A stretch of DNA of 64,000 nt from assembly GCF_001613385.1 (NCBI RefSeq), contig NZ_BDCG01000013.1:310001-374000 (forward strand), written 5' to 3'. Below the pieces are notes generated by a model. That model was given only the letters and a program-made list of their open reading frames with translations, did no database searches and was not told the DNA's origin. A program made the position numbers and the translations under genes. Source of the stretch: Nocardia flavorosea NBRC 108225 (GTDB lineage Bacteria; Actinomycetota; Actinomycetes; Mycobacteriales; Mycobacteriaceae). Below, piece after piece: positions 16,759 through 25,422 of this stretch (position 1 is its first letter; every line of letters begins with the position of its first letter).

Positions 16759-17277
16759 ATGACTTCGACGAAATGGCGGGTCGCCGGATCGGCCGGCGCC
16801 GCGATGGCAGCCCTGGCGGCGACGATGATCCCGGCGGCGACCGGCACAGCCGCGCCGGTGCTGTGCACCGCGGAAACACTGGACCTGAGCACCCGCGAGC
16901 GGCCGTCCGACTCCCCGGGCCAGGCCCGGATGGAGGTCGTGCTGTCCAATACCTCCGCGCAGGCCTGCGCGGTACAGGGATTCCCGGGGGCCGATCTGGT
17001 GGGCCCGGAGGACCCCACCTTCGGCCCGGTATACGAACTACCCCGCCAGGATGTGGATTTCGCACCGGTGGTGGTGGAGCCGGGTTCCGCAGTGAGCAGT
17101 GTGCTCACCTACTTGCCGGACGGCCCGGACGGCTGGATCCCGGCCACACTCGTCATCACCCCGCCGGACACCACCACCCCGATCGAAACACCGTGGCCGG
17201 CAGGTGTGAGCGTGCAGCGTCAGGACGGCGCCACCCACCCGGGCACCTACATCGGCCCGCTCCAACCCGCAAGCTGA
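16759..17277 (+). CDS. Secreted DUF4232-domain protein
   Basis: A 172-residue exported protein. The first 33 residues form a Sec signal peptide (WRVAGSAGAAMAALAATMIP, cleavage near GTAAP). The mature part has paired cysteines (LCTAETL and QACAVQGFPG) and the strand-rich pattern of DUF4232: MEVVLSNTSAQACAVQG, VEPGSAVSSVLTY. Function unknown; such proteins are common secreted or wall-associated proteins in actinobacteria. The ATG at 16759 follows AAAGGAA; an ATG 24 bases upstream is possible. Confidence 0.78.
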   Translation: MTSTKWRVAGSAGAAMAALAATMIPAATGTAAPVLCTAETLDLSTRERPSDSPGQARMEVVLSNTSAQACAVQGFPGADLVGPEDPTFGPVYELPRQDVDFAPVVVEPGSAVSSVLTYLPDGPDGWIPATLVITPPDTTTPIETPWPAGVSVQRQDGATHPGTYIGPLQPAS

Positions 17278-17288
17278 ATCCCGCTCGG

Positions 17289-17330
17289 ACCACCACGGCG
17301 ACACGATCGCTGCGGTGGTTCCTTGCTTCT
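17289..17330 (+). terminator. Probable intrinsic terminator after the DUF4232 gene
   Basis: ACCACC at 17289-17294 pairs with GGTGGT at 17314-17319 and the stem continues inward with mismatches. It is followed by a T-rich stretch (TTCCTTGCTTCT). It lies 12 bases past the DUF4232 stop, before the convergent TetR gene. Confidence 0.55.
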
Positions 17331-17383
17331 CCGCCGATCACGGTTACGGACGTACCCTGACAGACCCCGGGCCGGGGGGACAC

Positions 17384-18592
17384 TCACCCGATCGCCACGA
17401 CCGGCCGCTCCGGGAACAGAACCACTCGCCCGATCCGCTCGATGGTTTCGAATACCCCTGGGCGGTGGCACAGGTACTGCGTACGGGAGATATCGCTGGC
17501 GAAGGTGAGCACGGCTTCGAGCCGGATCTTCGCCTCGGCCGCGCCGACAGTGGGATTCTGGACGCAGATCAGTTCGATCCACTCGCCCACGAAATCCCGG
17601 TGGCTCTGCTGGAGCCGGTCGCGGCTCGATGCCTCGAGATGCCGGGTCTCGGTGCCGAGGATCGCCGCGTAGTCGCTGTAATGGGCAATGAATGCCACAT
17701 AGGTTTCGAGTGCCTTGGCACCACGCACAGATTCGGCGGTTCCGTCCAGCGCCCGGTAGAGGTCGCGCCACAACCATTCGGTGCCACGTTCCAGCGCGGC
17801 GGCCAGTAACTCCTGCTTGGAACCGAAATGGTAGTAGACGGTGGGCCCGGTGATACCGGCCCGCGAACCGATCTCCTCCATGCTGACCGAGAGGTACCCG
17901 CGTTCGGCGAAGAGCGCGGCGGCAGCGGCGAGCAGCCGTTCCCGGCGAGTGACCGGCAGATATCCGGCGGATCGGCCGGTCGGTGCACCGGCGGCCACCG
18001 GTTCGGCGTTCAGTATGGCGGCGGCGATATCGCACAGAACCTGCTCGAATTCGCTCCGCGACAAATCCCGGCTGCGATGAGAGGTCGCGCACAGCGCCGA
18101 ACAGGTGCTCTCGGCCAGGAGCAGGGCGTCGGGCTCGGACAGTTCCGGCCGCTGTGCGCGGATCAGGGCAGTGAACTGGTCGAGTGTTGATCGGATCTCC
18201 GACCGCAGCACCGCGTAGGAGTCGGCGGGCAGACTGCGCGCTTCCTGCCGCCACAACGTCCCCAATCTGCTCACCTGGGCGGCGACGCCGGCGACCTGTT
18301 GCGCGAGTTCATCCGGGCCGATGCGTGGCGATGCGGTCAGCACCGAGGCAAAGATCTGCCGGAACGGTGTCATCTCGCTGACGACGGCCGCGATGAGCAG
18401 TTCGGGTTTCCCCGCGAAATGCCGGTACAGCGCGGACGGGCTGACATTGACCGCCTTCGCGACCTCCCCCATCGAGACCTGCTCGTATCCGTACCGGTGG
18501 AACAGATCGACCGCCGCCGCGATGATGAGATCCCGGCGGTTGCGGGGCCGGGTCCCGCGGGGCGGGGCATCGGGTACCGATCCAGTGGTCAT
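17384..18592 (-). CDS. Tandem two-domain TetR-family regulator
   Basis: A 402-residue protein, twice the usual TetR length, with two complete TetR units. Unit one has an HTH at about residues 19-66 (DLIIAAAVDLFHRYGYEQVS, VSPSALYRHFAGKPELL) and a ligand domain to about 200. Unit two has an HTH at 216-262 (RERLLAAAAALFAERGYLSV, ITGPTVYYHFGSKQELL) and its own C-terminal domain. It lies only 5 bases downstream of the acyl-CoA ligase gene, last in the lipid-catabolism operon, so it probably auto-regulates that operon with an acyl-CoA effector (inference). An intramolecular pseudo-dimer is possible. Confidence 0.88.
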   Translation of the reverse strand: MTTGSVPDAPPRGTRPRNRRDLIIAAAVDLFHRYGYEQVSMGEVAKAVNVSPSALYRHFAGKPELLIAAVVSEMTPFRQIFASVLTASPRIGPDELAQQVAGVAAQVSRLGTLWRQEARSLPADSYAVLRSEIRSTLDQFTALIRAQRPELSEPDALLLAESTCSALCATSHRSRDLSRSEFEQVLCDIAAAILNAEPVAAGAPTGRSAGYLPVTRRERLLAAAAALFAERGYLSVSMEEIGSRAGITGPTVYYHFGSKQELLAAALERGTEWLWRDLYRALDGTAESVRGAKALETYVAFIAHYSDYAAILGTETRHLEASSRDRLQQSHRDFVGEWIELICVQNPTVGAAEAKIRLEAVLTFASDISRTQYLCHRPGVFETIERIGRVVLFPERPVVAIG

Positions 18593-18597
18593 CCGTA

Positions 18598-20145
18598 TCA
18601 ACCTACTTGCCGGCTGTTCTCGGACCAGTAGGCCTTGCGCAGTTCGCGCTTCAGTATCTTTCCGGCACCCGAAAGCGGCAGGGCCGCTACAAAATCCACA
18701 CTGCGGGGCACTTTGTAGGCGGCGATGTGTTCGCGGCAGAACTTCTCGAGCTCGTCTGCCGTCACCTGCTGTCCGGGCCTGCGAACGACGACAGCGTGTA
18801 CCCGCTCCCCCCACCGCTGGTCGGGCACCGCGATCACCGCGCAGGAAGCGACCGCCGGATGCCTGCCGAGCACATTTTCCACCTCCGCGGAGTACACGTT
18901 CTCGCCACCGCTGACGATCATGTCCTTGAGCCGATCGACCACGAAGACATACCCGTGTTCGTCCATATAACCCGCATCGCCGGTATGCATCCAGCCGCCC
19001 CGTAGCGCGAGCTCCGTATCCTCGGGCCGCTGCCAGTAGCCGAGCATCACATGATCGCCACGCGCCACGATCTCCCCCACCACGCCCCGTGGCACCTCGG
19101 CGTCGTCCTCGTCGACGATACGCACCTCGGCATGTGGCGCGGGCCGGCCCGCAGAACGGCGCAACGACGGGTCACTGTGGTCTTCGGCTCGCAGGATGGT
19201 CGCCACCGGGGCGAGTTCGGTCATCCCGTACGCCTGCGCCAGGGCGGCCTGCGGAATCAGCCCTCTGGTGCGCTCGAGCAGGGTTTCCGAGATCGGCGAT
19301 GTGCCGTAGAGGACATGCCGGACCGACGACAGGTCGAAGGCGGCGATATCGGGGTGATCGACCATCTGCTGGAGCATGGTGGGAACCAGCAGGATATCGG
19401 TTATCCGGTGCTGCTCGATCGCAGCCGCAACCCCGCTGGGCGTGAATCCCGGCAGCATGATGTGGCTGTGGCCGGCCAGGGATCCACTGATGAGAAGGAA
19501 CAGGTCCGCAAGATGGAACATGGGGGCCACATGGAGCATCCGGCCGTGCTGGGTCAACCAATCGCCGGTGGTGAAACAACCGAGCGCGTTGACCAGCACA
19601 CTGTTGTGGCTGAGCATCACTCCCTTCGGGGCTCCCGTGGTTCCGCCGGTGTAGAAGAGCCCGAGCAGATCCTGGCCGCCCCGGCGGGCATCCACGGCGG
19701 GCGAGGAATCGGCGATCAGCTGCTCGTAGCCGACCATCGTTTCCGGGCAGGTGTCGTCTCCGCAGTACACGATGTGATCCAGCCCGCGGTACCGCTCCCG
19801 GATACCGTCCACCCGGCTGCTGAAGGCGCCGTCGACCAGGAGCACACGGGTTTCCGATTCGTCCAGCGCGTAGGCGATTTCGGTATCGCTCCACCGGTTG
19901 TTGATCGGCGTGATCACCGAGTCGGCCCAGGCGACACCGAAAATGTATTCGGCGTAGCGGTCGGAATTGAGGCCCAACATGGCGACCCGGTCGCCGGATA
20001 CGACGCCGAGTCCGGCGAGGCCGCCGGCCAGGCGGGCGATCCTGTCGACGGATTCGGCGACCGTCCGCGTCCGTTCGCCGTCGATGGTGAACACTCGGCC
20101 GGGGTCGGTTTGCAAAGCCTGGTGCAGAAGCTGGGTCAGGTACAT
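18598..20145 (-). CDS. Acyl-CoA synthetase (AMP-binding, FadD type)
   Basis: A 515-residue adenylate-forming enzyme that activates a carboxylic acid, probably a fatty or side-chain acid, to its CoA thioester using ATP. The P-loop-like motif LLGLFYTGGTTGAPKGVML is at about residues 170-190, the YGMTEL motif near 325, HTGDAGYMDEHGYVFVVDR near 400, and the C-terminal catalytic Lys in SGAGKILKRELR near 500. The ATG at 20143-20145 follows AGGAG. It is the entry enzyme for the FadE/SDR/MaoC/thiolase genes upstream in the same operon. Confidence 0.92.
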   Translation of the reverse strand: MYLTQLLHQALQTDPGRVFTIDGERTRTVAESVDRIARLAGGLAGLGVVSGDRVAMLGLNSDRYAEYIFGVAWADSVITPINNRWSDTEIAYALDESETRVLLVDGAFSSRVDGIRERYRGLDHIVYCGDDTCPETMVGYEQLIADSSPAVDARRGGQDLLGLFYTGGTTGAPKGVMLSHNSVLVNALGCFTTGDWLTQHGRMLHVAPMFHLADLFLLISGSLAGHSHIMLPGFTPSGVAAAIEQHRITDILLVPTMLQQMVDHPDIAAFDLSSVRHVLYGTSPISETLLERTRGLIPQAALAQAYGMTELAPVATILRAEDHSDPSLRRSAGRPAPHAEVRIVDEDDAEVPRGVVGEIVARGDHVMLGYWQRPEDTELALRGGWMHTGDAGYMDEHGYVFVVDRLKDMIVSGGENVYSAEVENVLGRHPAVASCAVIAVPDQRWGERVHAVVVRRPGQQVTADELEKFCREHIAAYKVPRSVDFVAALPLSGAGKILKRELRKAYWSENSRQVG

Positions 20146-20173
20146 CGGCGAACTCCTGTGTGTATGCCGCGGT

Positions 20174-21319
20174 CTAGAGGGATCGGGAGATGATTTCTTT
20201 CATGATTTGATTGGTGCCGCCGTAGATCTGCTGTACTCGCTGATCGACCCATAGGTGCGAGATCGGATACTCGGCCATATAGCCGTACCCGCCGTGCAAT
20301 TGCAGACAGCGATCGATGATGTGCATCGCCCGCTCGGTGGTCCACCACTTGGCCATGGCGGCGGTCGCCCCGTCGAGTTCCCCGCGTAGTAACCGGAGCA
20401 GGCAGTCGTCGACGAAACAGCGCACGATCCGGGCCTCGGTGGCGGCTTCGGCCAACGTGAAGCGACTATGCTGGAAATCGAACACCCGCTGCCCGAATGC
20501 ACTGCGGTCTTTGGTGTACAGCACGGTGAGATCCAAGGCGGTTTCGATCGCGACTGCCGCGGTGACCGCTATTGTGAGACGTTCTTTCGGCAGCTGGCCC
20601 ATCAGGTGGCCGAAACCGCGGCCTTCGACTCCGCCGAGCAGGTTTGCCGCCGGAACCCGTACGCCGTCGAGGAACAGTTCCGAGGCGTCCTGCCCCCGCT
20701 GCCCGATCTTGTCCAGGATCCGGCCACGCCGGAAGCCTGCGCGATCGGTTTCGACCAGGATCAGTGAGATACCGCGTGAGCCCGCATCCGGGTCCGTTCG
20801 GGCGACTACGATGACGAAGTCGGCGTGCGTCGCGTTCGTGATGAAAGTTTTCGCACCGTCGACCACATATTCCGCACCGTCACGGACCGCGCGGGTGCGG
20901 ATACCCTGCAGGTCCGAGCCGGCTCCCGGCTCGGTCATGGCGATCGCACCGACGGCCGCGCCGGTGGCCATCAGCGGTAGCCATCTCTGCTTCTGGTCCT
21001 CGGTACCGTAGGCGAGCAGATAATGCGCGACGACGACACTGTGTACGCCTATCCCCCACGCGGTATCCCCGACCCGGCCCTGCTCCTCCAGCAGCACCGC
21101 CTCGTGGGCGTAGGTTCCGCCACCGCCACCGTATTCCTCAGGTACCGACAGGCACAGCAGGCCCAAAGCACCGGCTTTCGTCCACACTTCCCGGTCGATA
21201 TGCTGCTGGTTGCGCCAGCGCGCTTGGTGCGGCGCGATCTCCTTTTCACAGAAGGAGCGGGCCAGTTCCCGTAGCGCGTCGAGATCCTCGGTCATCCACG
21301 GCGAGCGATGAGTGCTCAT
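20174..21319 (-). CDS. Acyl-CoA dehydrogenase (FadE type)
   Basis: A 381-residue FAD-dependent acyl-CoA dehydrogenase that introduces the alpha-beta double bond. Motifs: AIAMTEPGAGSDLQGIRTRA near residue 125, FITNATHADFVIVVART near 165, and the C-terminal QLHGGYGYMAEYPISHLWVD and YGGTNQIMKEIISRSL. The usual catalytic Glu of YEGTNQI is Gly here, as in LCAD/IVD-like members that place the base elsewhere (PKERLTIAV near 240 is the candidate region). The ATG at 21317-21319 has GGAGGG upstream. Electrons would pass to ETF, which is not encoded here. Confidence 0.92.
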   Translation of the reverse strand: MSTHRSPWMTEDLDALRELARSFCEKEIAPHQARWRNQQHIDREVWTKAGALGLLCLSVPEEYGGGGGTYAHEAVLLEEQGRVGDTAWGIGVHSVVVAHYLLAYGTEDQKQRWLPLMATGAAVGAIAMTEPGAGSDLQGIRTRAVRDGAEYVVDGAKTFITNATHADFVIVVARTDPDAGSRGISLILVETDRAGFRRGRILDKIGQRGQDASELFLDGVRVPAANLLGGVEGRGFGHLMGQLPKERLTIAVTAAVAIETALDLTVLYTKDRSAFGQRVFDFQHSRFTLAEAATEARIVRCFVDDCLLRLLRGELDGATAAMAKWWTTERAMHIIDRCLQLHGGYGYMAEYPISHLWVDQRVQQIYGGTNQIMKEIISRSL

Positions 21320-21348
21320 ATTCCCTCCAGTAGTTCGTACTCGCCGGC

Positions 21349-22179
21349 TCAGGACAGGAACCCGCCGCCACAGACCAGGGTTTGCCCGCTGATGTAGTCA
21401 GATTCGGGTGAGCACAGCAGATACACGGCACCGGCCGCCTCGTCCGGAGTTCCGGCACGTCCGAGCGGGATGCCCTGTTCCAGAGTGGACAGCAGTTCTG
21501 GATTGACGCCCACCCGGATCTCGCGGCCCTCGACATTGATCGCGCCGTCGCCGCCCGCCGGTGTTTCGGTGAGCCTGGTGAGTATCAGGCCGAACGCCAC
21601 CGTATTGACGGTGACGTTGTAGCGTCCCCACTCCTTCGCGAGGGTTTTGCTCAGACCGGTGATCCCGGCCTTCGCCGCGGCATAGTTCGACTGCCCGGCG
21701 TTACCACCGAGACCGGCGATCGACGAAATGTTGACCACCTTGCGGCACGGCACGGGCGCACCGGCCGCGCGCGCCGCCTTCACCGCCGCCGAGATCACCG
21801 GCTGCGCCGCCCGCAGAATCCGGAACGGCGCCTTGAGATGGACGTCGAGGATGGCGTCCCACTGCTCGTCGGACATCTTCTGGACGACCGAATCCCAGGT
21901 GTAGCCGGCGTTGTTGACGACTATGTCGAGACCGCCGAAGGACTCCACCGCGGTGCCGACGAAACGTTGCGCGAAATCCTCGTCGGTGACATTGCCCGGG
22001 CACGCGACCGCCTGCCCTCCGGCGGCCCGGATCGCGGCGACGGTTTCGGCCGCGGGTTCCGCATCGAGATCGTTGACGACCACGGACGCGCCTTCGGCCG
22101 CGAGCTTCTGCGCGATCGACCGGCCGATACCGCGGCCCGAGCCCGAGACGATTGCTACCTTGTCGGCCAGATTTCCCAT
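21349..22179 (-). CDS. SDR-family NAD(P)-dependent oxidoreductase (probable 3-hydroxyacyl-CoA dehydrogenase)
   Basis: A 276-residue classical short-chain dehydrogenase. The cofactor motif GSGRGIGRS is at residues 13-21, NNAG near 90, Ser in KVVNISSIAGLGGN near 150, and the catalytic YAAAK near 165. GGGFL ends the protein. In this operon it most likely oxidises the 3-hydroxyacyl-CoA produced by the MaoC hydratases. The long insert before the catalytic Ser (VKAARAAGAPVPCRK) resembles SDRs fused to, or partnering with, MaoC proteins in actinobacterial lipid operons. Confidence 0.9.
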   Translation of the reverse strand: MGNLADKVAIVSGSGRGIGRSIAQKLAAEGASVVVNDLDAEPAAETVAAIRAAGGQAVACPGNVTDEDFAQRFVGTAVESFGGLDIVVNNAGYTWDSVVQKMSDEQWDAILDVHLKAPFRILRAAQPVISAAVKAARAAGAPVPCRKVVNISSIAGLGGNAGQSNYAAAKAGITGLSKTLAKEWGRYNVTVNTVAFGLILTRLTETPAGGDGAINVEGREIRVGVNPELLSTLEQGIPLGRAGTPDEAAGAVYLLCSPESDYISGQTLVCGGGFLS

Positions 22180-22193
22180 CGGATACTCGTCTT

Positions 22194-22619
22194 TCAGTTG
22201 GAGGGATCGTCATCGGGCAGCGCCACGACGGCCTGCCCGGCAAGAGTCGTGGTGCCGTCGGCGAGGGTTACGGTGAGTTCGACAGTCGCGCGCTGTTCGC
22301 CATCCACGGTGTCCAGGGCGGTGACCCGCCCCGTGCACAGCGGTTCGGCGTGCACCGGCGTGATCGCGGAGAACCGCACCGCGAACCGGCGCAGATACTG
22401 CTGCGGAATCCAGCCGGTGAGCAGCTGGGCCGCATGCGCCATCGTCAGCATGCCGTGTCCGAAGACATCGGCCATCCCGGCGGCGTGCGCCGCGTCGATA
22501 TCGATATGGATCGGATTGTGGTCACCGGAGGCACCCGCGAACAGTGCCAGCGTGGTACGTGTGACCGGGGCAGACCGGACAGGCGGCAGGGCGTCGCCGA
22601 CTCGTACGCTGCGGTTCAT
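22194..22619 (-). CDS. MaoC-like dehydratase (hydratase-2 type hot-dog protein)
   Basis: A 141-residue single hot-dog domain with the hydratase-2 motif: FAGASGDHNPIHIDIDAAHA followed by FGHGMLTMAHAAQLL. The Asp and His of GDHNPIH are the expected catalytic pair. It would hydrate trans-2-enoyl-CoA. The start overlaps the preceding MaoC N-type gene by 4 bases; two half-size MaoC proteins encoded this way usually form a heterodimer. Confidence 0.88.
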   Translation of the reverse strand: MNRSVRVGDALPPVRSAPVTRTTLALFAGASGDHNPIHIDIDAAHAAGMADVFGHGMLTMAHAAQLLTGWIPQQYLRRFAVRFSAITPVHAEPLCTGRVTALDTVDGEQRATVELTVTLADGTTTLAGQAVVALPDDDPSN

Positions 22620-23071
22620 CGCTGCTCCTCGTGCCGGATGATCGCGATATCGGTGAGCTCGGCGACGGTCCGGCCGTCCGGCCCGGTCACCGTGGTCGCC
22701 CGGGTGAGGAATTCCAGTGCCCCGCCCTTCTTCTGGTACACGTCGGTGATGCGGCTGCGGGCGGTCAGGTATTGGCCCGCAAAGGCCATGGACTTGTACT
22801 CGAAGGACTGCTCACCGTGCAGCACCCGGCTCAGGTCGACCCCGAGTTCGGCGATCCAGGACAGCGGGTCCGGTTGTTCATTGTGCAGGGCGCACAGAAA
22901 TGTCGGCGGCACCGGTAGATCCGGATACCCGGCCGCTCGCGCCGCGGCGATATCGGTGTAGACCGGGTCGGTGGCGCCGGTGGCCTTCGCGAACAGGCGC
23001 AACCGGCTCCGGTCGATGAGCAGGTCGGTTCCGGGCAGGACTGTGCCTATGACGGCAGGGTCGATCGCCAT
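22616..23071 (-). CDS. MaoC N-terminal-type (FAS1-like) dehydratase partner subunit
   Basis: A 151-residue hot-dog protein of the MaoC_dehydrat_N type (VLPGTDLLIDRSRLRLFAKA, TGATDPVYTDIAAARAAGYP, PVPPTFL, LHGEQSFEYKSMAFAGQYLT). It lacks the full Asp/His catalytic motif of its neighbour, so it is probably the structural or CoA-binding half of a MaoC heterodimer. The ATG at 23069-23071 lies 3 bases after the thiolase stop at 23074, showing tight coupling. Confidence 0.85.
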   Translation of the reverse strand: MAIDPAVIGTVLPGTDLLIDRSRLRLFAKATGATDPVYTDIAAARAAGYPDLPVPPTFLCALHNEQPDPLSWIAELGVDLSRVLHGEQSFEYKSMAFAGQYLTARSRITDVYQKKGGALEFLTRATTVTGPDGRTVAELTDIAIIRHEEQR

Positions 23072-23073
23072 GG

Positions 23074-24261
23074 TCAATCGACTTTCCGATATAGCGAAAC
23101 CACGCACGCACCACCGAGTCCCAGGTTGTGCTGTAGTGCGAGGGTCGCGCCGGGGACCTGCCGGTTTCCGGCCTGTCCGCGGAGCTGCCAGGTGAGTTCC
23201 GCGCATTGTGCGAGTCCGGTGGCACCGAGCGGATGCCCTTTCGACAGCAGCCCGCCCGAAGGGTTGGTGACCACCCGGCCACCGAAGGTGTTCTGCTCGT
23301 CGGCCACGAACTTCTCTGCCGTTCCCTCCGGGGTGAGTCCCAGCGCCTCGTAGCTGAGCAGTTCGTTGGTGGTGAAGCAGTCGTGCAGTTCCACCACCGG
23401 AATCTCCTCCGGGCCGATCCCCGCGGCCTCGTAGACCTGTTGCGCGGCGGCGACGGTCATGTCGTAGCCGACCAGTTTCATCAGGTCGGCGGTATCGAAG
23501 CTGCTCGGCCGATCGGTGGTCATGGCCTGGGCGGCTATCTCGACCACCGCCGGGATCCCGCGGCGGCGGGCGAATTCCGGGCTGCACACCACCGCCGCCG
23601 CGGCGCCGCAGGTCGGCGGACAGCATTGCAGACGGGTGAGCGGGCCGAAGATATGCGGGGATGCCAGCACTTCCGCAACGGTGAGCGGTTCGCGGAACAC
23701 CGCGTGCGGATTGTGTGCCGCATGTTGCCGCGCTTTCACTGCGATGCGGGCGTATGTCTCGGTGGAAATGCCGTACCGCTCCGCGTATGCCGTGCCGGCG
23801 CCGCCGAACAACTGCGCGGCCATCGGCACGTTGTCCGCCGCGGGCGCGACCTCGCGGGCGACCGTCATGAACCGGTCGAACGGGGTCGGGCGATCATCCC
23901 ATTCAGCGGTAAGGGCACCGCGCTGCATCTGTTCGAACCCGACGGCGAGCACACATTCCGCGGCGCCGCTCTCGACGGACTGCCGGGCGAGCCACAGTGC
24001 CGACGAGCCGGTCGAACAGTTGTTGTTCACATTGACGACCGGCACTCCGGTCATTCCCACCCGGTAGGCAACATTCTGACCAGATGTCGAGTCACCATAC
24101 ACATAACCGGCGTAGATCTGCTCGATATCGTCGAACTCGACGCTGGCGTCCGCAAGGGCGGAGACTATCGCACCTTTGCCCAATTCGTCATAAGTACGGC
24201 TTTTACTGGGCGTAGCAAAGGGCTCCAGCCCCACACCGGCCACACGCGCTTTTCGGTCCAT
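23074..24261 (-). CDS. Thiolase family protein (SCPx/lipid-transfer-type acetyl-CoA acetyltransferase)
   Basis: A 395-residue thiolase of the lipid-transfer/SCPx branch. The nucleophile Cys lies in NVNNNCSTGSSALWLARQS near residue 85. C-terminal motifs are VELHDCFTTNELLSYEALGL near 290, NPSGGLLSKGHPLGATGLAQ near 345 and LGLGGACVVSLYRK at the end. It would cleave 3-ketoacyl-CoA in the last step of the beta-oxidation-like cycle. It is first in the operon; the ATG at 24259-24261 has GAGGAAGG upstream and is divergent from the SMP-30 gene. Confidence 0.92.
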   Translation of the reverse strand: MDRKARVAGVGLEPFATPSKSRTYDELGKGAIVSALADASVEFDDIEQIYAGYVYGDSTSGQNVAYRVGMTGVPVVNVNNNCSTGSSALWLARQSVESGAAECVLAVGFEQMQRGALTAEWDDRPTPFDRFMTVAREVAPAADNVPMAAQLFGGAGTAYAERYGISTETYARIAVKARQHAAHNPHAVFREPLTVAEVLASPHIFGPLTRLQCCPPTCGAAAAVVCSPEFARRRGIPAVVEIAAQAMTTDRPSSFDTADLMKLVGYDMTVAAAQQVYEAAGIGPEEIPVVELHDCFTTNELLSYEALGLTPEGTAEKFVADEQNTFGGRVVTNPSGGLLSKGHPLGATGLAQCAELTWQLRGQAGNRQVPGATLALQHNLGLGGACVVSLYRKVD

Positions 24262-24291
24262 GAGCCTTCCTCATTTCACCGCCTGGATTAA

Positions 24292-24334
24292 CAACCTGGA
24301 ATCGGTTGCAGCATCAGTCTAGTGATGATTCACT
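24292..24334. promoter_or_regulatory. Candidate operators between the thiolase operon and the SMP-30 gene
   Basis: Two perfect inverted repeats lie in the 130-base divergent region. CAACC at 24292-24296 pairs with GGTTG at 24304-24308 (7-base spacer). AGTGA at 24321-24325 pairs with TCACT at 24330-24334 (4-base spacer). The second has TetR-operator size and sits 58 bases before the SMP-30 start. The tandem TetR protein encoded at the end of the operon is the natural candidate binder. Confidence 0.5.
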
Positions 24335-24391
24335 TACATGTACAGGGGTGCCGGCAGTGAAGCCCCGCGACAACGCGAAGGGATCGACGAT

Positions 24392-25255
24392 ATGACCGCC
24401 AGAACAGCCACCGTGGTCCGTGATGGTTTCCAGTACCTCGAGGGAGCGCGCTGGTATGCCGACCGACTCTGGTTCTCCGATATCCCCCTGGGCACGGTGC
24501 ACACCATGAATGCCGACGGCGAAGTGGCCGTCGCGGCGACTGTCGATGCGAAACCGTCGGGCCTCGGCTTCACCCCGGACGGTGTTCCACTGGTGGTGAC
24601 CCAGGCCGACAACAAGTTGCGCAAGATCACCGCGGACGGCGGCACCGACGTAGTCGCAGACCTCGCAGGTGTGGCCACCGGCGCCAACGATATGTGGGTC
24701 GATTCCCAGGGCCGCGCCTATATCACCCAGATCGGTTACGACCTGTTCAACGGCGCCGACGCGCAGCCTTCGACGATGGTCGTCGTCGAACCGGACGGCA
24801 CCGTCCACACTGCGGGCCAGGGGCTGATCTGCCCGAACGGGGTGAGCCTGAGCCCGGACGGAAAAACGCTCTATGTCGCCGAAACGTTCACCTTCCGGCT
24901 CACCACGTTCGACGTGGCCGCCGACGGCAGCCTGTCGAATCAGCAGATCTTCAAACAGTTCGACAAACTCGAAACCGATGCCCTCGACGGCCTGTGCGTG
25001 GACGCTGCGGGTGCCATCTGGGTGACCTGCCCGTTCAGCAGCGAAGTCCGGCGCATCACCCCCGACGGGACCGTCACCGATATCGTCTCGACCGCGACGG
25101 CCGGCCATTTCGTAGTGTCCTGCGCCCTCGGTGGACCGGACGGGTGCACCCTTTATCTCTGCTCCGCCGATACGGATCTGGAACGGATGTCGAACAATTT
25201 CGAAGGAACCGCGCGAATCGAATCGGTCACGGTGGACGTGCCGCGGATGAGCTGA
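24392..25255 (+). CDS. SMP-30/gluconolactonase-like beta-propeller protein
   Basis: A 287-residue protein with six-bladed propeller repeats of the SMP-30/LRE family. Metal-site-like segments are LEGARWYADRLWFSDIPLG (first Glu ligand) near residue 15, ANDMWVDSQGRAYITQIGYD near 105, ICPNGVSLSPDGKTLYVAET near 150 and LDGLCVDAAGAIWVTC near 200. Such enzymes hydrolyse sugar or aromatic lactones; the substrate is unknown. No signal peptide. The ATG at 24392 was chosen because GAAGGGAT precedes it and homology starts there. It may serve the same pathway as the divergent operon. Confidence 0.85.
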   Translation: MTARTATVVRDGFQYLEGARWYADRLWFSDIPLGTVHTMNADGEVAVAATVDAKPSGLGFTPDGVPLVVTQADNKLRKITADGGTDVVADLAGVATGANDMWVDSQGRAYITQIGYDLFNGADAQPSTMVVVEPDGTVHTAGQGLICPNGVSLSPDGKTLYVAETFTFRLTTFDVAADGSLSNQQIFKQFDKLETDALDGLCVDAAGAIWVTCPFSSEVRRITPDGTVTDIVSTATAGHFVVSCALGGPDGCTLYLCSADTDLERMSNNFEGTARIESVTVDVPRMS

Positions 25256-25262
25256 AACGGAA

Positions 25263-25303
25263 CCGCGTCTGCCCCGGCCGCCCGACAGCCGGGGCAGACG
25301 CGG
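25263..25303. terminator. Bidirectional terminator, perfect 16-bp stem
   Basis: CCGCGTCTGCCCCGGC at 25263-25278 pairs exactly with 25288-25303 across a 9-base loop. It begins 8 bases past the SMP-30 stop and serves the rightward gene; the leftward P450 gene ends at 25423, so it can also stop that transcript. The remaining 119 bases show nothing. Confidence 0.8.
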
Positions 25304-25422
25304 CGGGCCGTGGGAAGCCGGAAACCGCGGCCCTCATACGGTATTCCGCCGACCGTGCCGCCCCTGGCGAGCACACGAAGCAATGCTCGATGCCGGCGAA
25401 TCAGCGAAATACGCACAGATTT

